A stretch of 39,514 bases of DNA. It comes from an uncultured Prevotella sp. Its GTDB lineage: Bacteria > Bacteroidota > Bacteroidia > Bacteroidales > Bacteroidaceae. Below are positions 34,832 to 39,514 of this stretch, piece after piece. The notes under the pieces are model-generated. The model was not told the DNA's origin, did no database searches, and was given only the letters and a program-made list of their open reading frames with translations. The translations under genes and the position numbers were made by a program. Location of the stretch: positions 1-39,514 of the forward strand of contig CAMZBS010000008.1 of NCBI GenBank assembly GCA_947304695.1, given 5' to 3'. The first letter of the stretch is position 1, and every line of letters starts with the position of its first letter.

Positions 34832-36136
34832 TCACGACTGGGGCTTTTGCGGCTTGCTGGCCGAGGAGTGGTTCTTGCCCTTTGCCTGCGGTTTGCCGCG
34901 ATGGCCTCCGCTGCGATGACGGCCCTTGCCGCGACCACGGCCTCCACCGCTGGGTCGTTGGCGGGCGGCCTTGTACTCAGGACCCTCGCCGATGCCTTCG
35001 GGCAGGGGGAGCTTATCTACTTCCTTCTTCAGGAAACGCTCTATCTGCTGGAAACGGGCTATGTCCTTCTCGTTGACGAAGGTAATGGCCACGCCGTCGC
35101 GATCGGCACGGGCAGTGCGGCCAATGCGGTGGACGTAGTCCTCAGAGTCGTGGGGCACGTCGTAGTTGATGACCATGCTGATGTCGTCGATGTCGATGCC
35201 TCGGGCCACGATGTCGGTGGCCACGAGCACGTCGATGTGCGATGCCTTGAAGCGGTACATCACCTCGTCGCGCTCGGCCTGGGTGAGGTCGGAGTGCATG
35301 GCGGCGCAGTTGATGTGCATGTGCTTGAGCTCGCGGGCAATCTCCTTGACGCGGTCTTTCTTGCCGCAGAAGATGATGACGCGCTGCAGGTTGCCGTCGC
35401 GGAACATGTGCTGGATGATGTGCAGCTTCTGGGGGTCGTAGCACACATAGGCCGACTGCTGGATCTTGTCGGCAGGGCGGCTCACGGCTATCTTCACCTC
35501 TACGGGGTCGTGGAGCAGCGAGACGGCCAGCTGGCGTATCTTGTCGGGCATGGTGGCCGAGAACATGATTTTCTGGCAGGTGGGCGGCAGCAGGGCATTG
35601 ATCTGCATGATGTCGTCGGAGAAGCCCATGTCGAGCATGCGGTCGGCTTCGTCGAGCACGAAGAAGGATGTGCGCGAGAGGTCGAGGTTGCCCACCTTGA
35701 GATGGCTGAGCAGTCGGCCGGGGGTGGCGATGACCACGGGGGCTCCGTCGCGCAGGGAGCGTATTTCCTGATCGAAGCGGGAGCCGTCGTTACCGCCGTA
35801 GACGGCTATCGACGAGATGTTGTCGAGATAGTAGCTGAAGCCCTGCATGGCCTGGTCTATCTGCTGTGCCAGCTCGCGTGTGGGCGACATGATGACGCAG
35901 TTGATGGCGTCGTCGGGGTAGATGGGCTGGTCGTGCATCCCGTCGTCGAGCATGGAGAGGATGGGCAGCAGGTAGGCGGCGGTCTTGCCAGTGCCTGTCT
36001 GTGCTACGCCCAGCAGGTCGTGGCCGTCGAGGATTTGGGGTATGCACTGCTGCTGTATGGGGGTCATCTCCTCGAAGTGCATGTCGTAGAGTGCATCGAG
36101 GATGTTGTCGTTGAGGTATGTTTCTTCAAATGTCAT
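34832..36136 (-). CDS. DEAD-box RNA helicase (RhlE/DeaD type)
   Basis: This 434-aa cytoplasmic ATP-dependent RNA helicase is likely involved in RNA decay, ribosome assembly or cold adaptation. All core motifs are present: Q motif MTPIQQQCIP, motif I AQTGTGKT, Ia PTRELAQQ, Ib TPGRLL, motif II VLDEADRMLD, motif III FSATMPD, motif IV region VIIFCGKKD, motif V ATDIVARGIDID and motif VI HRIGRTAR. The core ends at about 370. The last 60 residues are a basic Gly/Arg/Lys tail (GGGRGRGKGRHRSGGHRG), which usually gives nonspecific RNA binding. The ATG at 36136 opens MTFEETYLNDNILDALYDMHF, the normal N-terminus. It follows the LptF/G gene on the same strand, separated by an A-rich tandem repeat of about 90 bases. 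Confidence 0.95.
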   Translation of the reverse strand: MTFEETYLNDNILDALYDMHFEEMTPIQQQCIPQILDGHDLLGVAQTGTGKTAAYLLPILSMLDDGMHDQPIYPDDAINCVIMSPTRELAQQIDQAMQGFSYYLDNISSIAVYGGNDGSRFDQEIRSLRDGAPVVIATPGRLLSHLKVGNLDLSRTSFFVLDEADRMLDMGFSDDIMQINALLPPTCQKIMFSATMPDKIRQLAVSLLHDPVEVKIAVSRPADKIQQSAYVCYDPQKLHIIQHMFRDGNLQRVIIFCGKKDRVKEIARELKHMHINCAAMHSDLTQAERDEVMYRFKASHIDVLVATDIVARGIDIDDISMVINYDVPHDSEDYVHRIGRTARADRDGVAITFVNEKDIARFQQIERFLKKEVDKLPLPEGIGEGPEYKAARQRPSGGGRGRGKGRHRSGGHRGKPQAKGKNHSSASKPQKPQS

Positions 36137-36144
36137 CTGTTCTT

Positions 36145-36235
36145 TCTTTACTTTTTTACCTTTTTACTTTTTTACCTTTTTACTTTTTTACCTTTTTACT
36201 TTTTATCTTTTTACCTTTTTACTTTTTTACCTTTA
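36145..36235 (-). repeat. GTAAAAAG tandem repeat between lptF/G and the helicase gene
   Basis: This is about ten 8-9-base units of GTAAAAAG/GTAAAAAAG on the minus strand. The TAA stop of the LptF/G gene (36235-36233) runs straight into it (TAAAGGTAAAAAAG). It fills almost the entire 96-base junction, ending nine bases before the helicase ATG. Confidence 0.85.
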
Positions 36236-37339
36236 GTTCGGTGCTTGCCTATAGCAGAAATAGGCAATGAAGGTGTAGAGGATGTTGGGAATCCAGGCGG
36301 CCAGCATGGGGGGTGTGTTGGCGTTGATGGCGAAGGTGGCCGAGACGGTCTGCAGCAGGATGTAGGCAAAGGAGAGTCCCAGACCGATGCCCAGATAGAG
36401 GCCCATGCCGCCCTTGCGCTTGCGCGACGAGAGCGACACGCCGATGATGGTGAGGATGAACGAGGCAAACGAGGTGGCTATGCGCTTGTGGTACTCCACT
36501 TCATACTGCACCACGTTCTGCGAGCCGCGCTCTTTCTGCTTGGAGATGTAGCGCAGCAGCTCGGGCGAGGTGTAGGTCTCCTGCTGGCCCTTGGAGAAGA
36601 CCAGGTCCATGGGCTCCATCATGATGAGCGTGTCGAGTTCCTGTCCGGCGTCGATGTGCTCGCGCAGTCCCTTCAGCGTGCGTATCTTGTAGCTGTATGC
36701 CTTCCAGTGGTATCGTTCGTCGGCAATGGTGTCGTACTGGATGACGTTGGCCGTCATGTGGCTCACGAGTTTCTTCTTCTCAAACTTGTCGAGCGAGAAG
36801 CCGTAGCCGCGCTTCAGCAGGTCGTCGTAGGTCTGAATGTAGGCAATGACGCCTGGCGCCACCTGTAGCTGCACGTTCTGGGCCGAGGTGTTCTTGCGGC
36901 TGTTCTTGTAGAGGGCTTCGAAGTTCTGGCGGACGACGGTGCCCTGGGGGATGATGTAGGCTCCCAGGTAGAAGTTGACGGCGGCGATGAGTGCAGCCGA
37001 GAGCATGTAGGGCCGGAGCAGTCGCTTGAAGCTGGTGCCGCTGGCCAGCATGGCGATGATCTCGGAGTTGCCTGCCAGCTTTGAGGTGAAGAAGATGACG
37101 GCTATGAAGACGAACAGCGGTGAGAAGAGGTTGGCAAAGTAGGGCACGAAGTTGGCATAGTAGTCGAACACCAGTGCCCGCAGTGGTGCGTGGTTGGTGG
37201 CGAACTTCGACATGTGCTCATTGAAGTCGAAGACGATGGAGATGGAGATGATGAGCGCAATGGCATAGATGTAGGTGCCAATGAACTTCTTGATGATGTA
37301 CCAGTCAAGGCGCTTGATGAATGAGTTTACGTATCTCAT
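36233..37339 (-). CDS. LptF/LptG-family permease (YjgP/YjgQ)
   Basis: This inner-membrane subunit of the lipopolysaccharide export machine works with LptB2 and hands LPS to LptC/A. It has 368 aa from the chosen start. The N-terminus RLDWYIIKKFIGTYIYAIALIISISIVFDFNEH is the family signature first helix. Two further helices follow near 60-120 (FFTSKLAGNSEIIAMLASGTSFKRLLRPYML), then a periplasmic jellyroll-type domain at about 125-265. Three C-terminal helices come after it (SFASFILTIIGVSLSSRKRKGGMG, LGIGLGLSFAYILLQ, WIPNILYTFIAYF). Several in-frame ATGs (37369, 37354, 37339) are produced by heptad repeats; 37339 (MRYVNSFIKRLDW) is closest to the family start, but the longer forms are possible. 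It lies downstream of tgt. Confidence 0.88.
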   Translation of the reverse strand: MRYVNSFIKRLDWYIIKKFIGTYIYAIALIISISIVFDFNEHMSKFATNHAPLRALVFDYYANFVPYFANLFSPLFVFIAVIFFTSKLAGNSEIIAMLASGTSFKRLLRPYMLSAALIAAVNFYLGAYIIPQGTVVRQNFEALYKNSRKNTSAQNVQLQVAPGVIAYIQTYDDLLKRGYGFSLDKFEKKKLVSHMTANVIQYDTIADERYHWKAYSYKIRTLKGLREHIDAGQELDTLIMMEPMDLVFSKGQQETYTSPELLRYISKQKERGSQNVVQYEVEYHKRIATSFASFILTIIGVSLSSRKRKGGMGLYLGIGLGLSFAYILLQTVSATFAINANTPPMLAAWIPNILYTFIAYFCYRQAPN

Positions 37340-37378
37340 TTCCCATTTCTTCATTTTTTCATTGCTCATTCCTCATTG

Positions 37379-37381
<3 letters not shown>
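37340..37381 (-). repeat. nnAnTGA heptad repeat between tgt and lptF/G
   Basis: On the minus strand the junction reads TAG-CAATGAG-GAATGAG-CAATGAA-AAAATGA and so on, units of about seven bases with the core AATGA. They begin at the TAG stop of tgt (37381-37379) and create several candidate ATG starts for the next gene. Confidence 0.7.
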
Positions 37382-38506
<1,125 letters not shown>

Positions 38507-38516
38507 TCTTCACTTC

Positions 38517-39514
38517 TCATTTGTCACTTTTCGCTGTCGAGGCACCTTTCTCTTCTTCAGGTATCGTGAAGTCCAGCGGGCGGTCTACCACTTCGTGGGT
38601 CAGGGCAAAGTCCCACACGTCCTGCACGTTCTCCACATAATGGAAGGACACCCCCTTGAGGTACATCTCAGGAATCTCGAGAATGTCCTTCTCGTTCTCA
38701 CGGCACATCACGATGTCTGTGATGCCGGCACGCTTGGCGGCCAGTATCTTCTCCTTGATGCCGCCTACGGGCAGCACCTTGCCGCGCAGGGTAATCTCGC
38801 CAGTCATAGCCGTGTTCTTGCGCACCTTGCGCTGGGTCAGTGCCGAGGCTATCGAGGTGGCAATGGTAATGCCTGCCGAGGGACCGTCCTTGGGGGTGGC
38901 TCCTTCTGGCACGTGGATGTGGATGTTCCAGTTGTCGAAGATGCGGTAGTCAATGTTCAGCACCTCGGCATGCGCCTTCACATACTCCAAGGCCAGCACG
39001 GCACTCTCCTTCATCACGTCGCCCAGGTTGCCCGTCAGCGTCAGCTTAGAGCCCTTGCCCTTTGAGAGCGAGGTCTCGATGAACAGGATCTCACCGCCCA
39101 CACTGGTCCATGCCAGACCTGTGACCACACCGGCATAGTCGTTGCCCTGATAGATGTCGCGATAGAAGGGGGGCTTGCCCAGCAGGTCTTCCAGGCGGTC
39201 GGCTGTTATTTTCGTGTTGAGCTGCTCCTCGGCATTCATCTGGTGCTTGTAGGCCAGCTTGCGCAGCGCCTTGTTCACCTGCTTCTCCAACTGGCGCACA
39301 CCGCTCTCGCGGGTGTACTGCTCGATGATTTTCTCGATGGCTGCCTTGTTGAAGGTAGGCTTGGGCTTGATGGTGTTCAGGCCCGTGTTCTCCAGTTCGC
39401 GCGGAACCAGGTGCCGCTTGGCAATCTCAATCTTCTCCTCCGTGATGTAGCCGCTCACCTCGATGATTCCCATACGGTCGAGCAAGGGCTTGGGAATGGT
39501 TCCGAGGTTGTTAG
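38517..39514 (-). CDS. lon: Lon ATP-dependent protease, C-terminal part (5' end off the window)
   Basis: This is the C-terminal part of about 330 residues of the cytoplasmic AAA+ protease that degrades misfolded and regulatory proteins. The frame stays open to the window edge, reading [14 protein letters not shown], so the TTG/ATG near 39485 are internal and not starts. The end of the AAA+ module ([32 protein letters not shown]) and the alpha-helical subdomain ([21 protein letters not shown]) come first. The protease domain follows, with the catalytic Ser in [14 protein letters not shown] and the Lys in [15 protein letters not shown], the Ser-Lys dyad of Lon. The tail [15 protein letters not shown] is short. 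It is first in a minus-strand series lon-tgt-lptF/G-helicase; the lon-tgt junction is a nnAnTGA heptad run. Confidence 0.95.
   Translation of the reverse strand, partial: NNLGTIPKPLLDRMGIIEVSGYITEEKIEIAKRHLVPRELENTGLNTIKPKPTFNKAAIEKIIEQYTRESGVRQLEKQVNKALRKLAYKHQMNAEEQLNTKITADRLEDLLGKPPFYRDIYQGNDYAGVVTGLAWTSVGGEILFIETSLSKGKGSKLTLTGNLGDVMKESAVLALEYVKAHAEVLNIDYRIFDNWNIHIHVPEGATPKDGPSAGITIATSIASALTQRKVRKNTAMTGEITLRGKVLPVGGIKEKILAAKRAGITDIVMCRENEKDILEIPEMYLKGVSFHYVENVQDVWDFALTHEVVDRPLDFTIPEEEKGASTAKSDK

Noticed and set aside
34820..36868. 682-codon plus-strand open frame opposite the helicase and LptF/G genes
   Set aside because: It crosses two real minus-strand genes and their junction repeat, and reads low-complexity His/Val/Gly-rich sequence typical of antisense frames.

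Overview
The window looks like a chromosomal segment of a Bacteroidales bacterium, most probably Prevotellaceae (Prevotella in the broad sense). The reasons are promoters of the Bacteroidota type (TAnnTTTG with TTTG about 20 bases upstream), almost no Shine-Dalgarno sequences, a Bat operon, FimA/Mfa1-type fimbrillin lipoproteins, a DUF3575/OmpA-like protein, a four-helix-bundle suffix protein, and a giant secreted protein ending in the LDGRRV...KGIYI.NG.KVVVK type of C-terminus. No rRNA, tRNA, CRISPR array or complete insertion sequence was seen.

Layout. (1) 3-4039, plus strand: the end of a Bat (aerotolerance-type) operon, with a BatC-like TPR protein, a BatD protein fused to BatE, and a PAP2 phosphatase. 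(2) 4095-10371, plus strand: a promoter, 2-keto-3-deoxygluconate kinase and KDPG aldolase (lower Entner-Doudoroff/uronate catabolism). These run by overlapping genes into a 1079-aa double sensor kinase, its response regulator and a half-size AbgT-like membrane protein. (3) 10373-14999, minus strand: an operon for an M28 peptidase with PDZ domain, an unknown membrane protein, a calycin-like lipoprotein and a TonB-dependent receptor. (4) 15029-18518: a divergent promoter pair, a small secreted coiled-coil protein, a bidirectional terminator, phosphoglycerate kinase, a four-helix-bundle suffix protein, and a 0.6 kb intergenic stretch with 22-bp degenerate repeats. (5) 18519-34703, minus strand: a 16-kb fimbrial operon, with an outer-membrane DUF3575/OmpA-like protein, three successive fimbrillin-type lipoproteins, a FimB/Mfa2-type anchor and a 2775-aa multidomain surface protein. 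(6) 34832-39514, minus strand: housekeeping genes for a DEAD-box helicase, an LptF/LptG permease, Tgt and the C-terminal part of Lon.

How the parts work together. The fimbrial operon has the logic of the Porphyromonas fim/mfa clusters (polymer subunits, anchor, large distal component), but its last gene is a very large Ig-like/'WxF'-module protein, which makes it the most interesting candidate system here. The sugar-acid genes and the double sensor are translationally coupled, so the sensor may report on, or control, uronate use; this is inference. The peptidase-to-receptor operon looks like an envelope uptake system of unknown substrate.

A pattern that crosses regions: most intercistronic junctions on the minus strand are built of 6-9-bp tandem repeats (GGTAAAAA, nnAnTGA, AAAATTG, CTAGAAAGR) that contain the stop codon of one gene and sometimes the start of the next.
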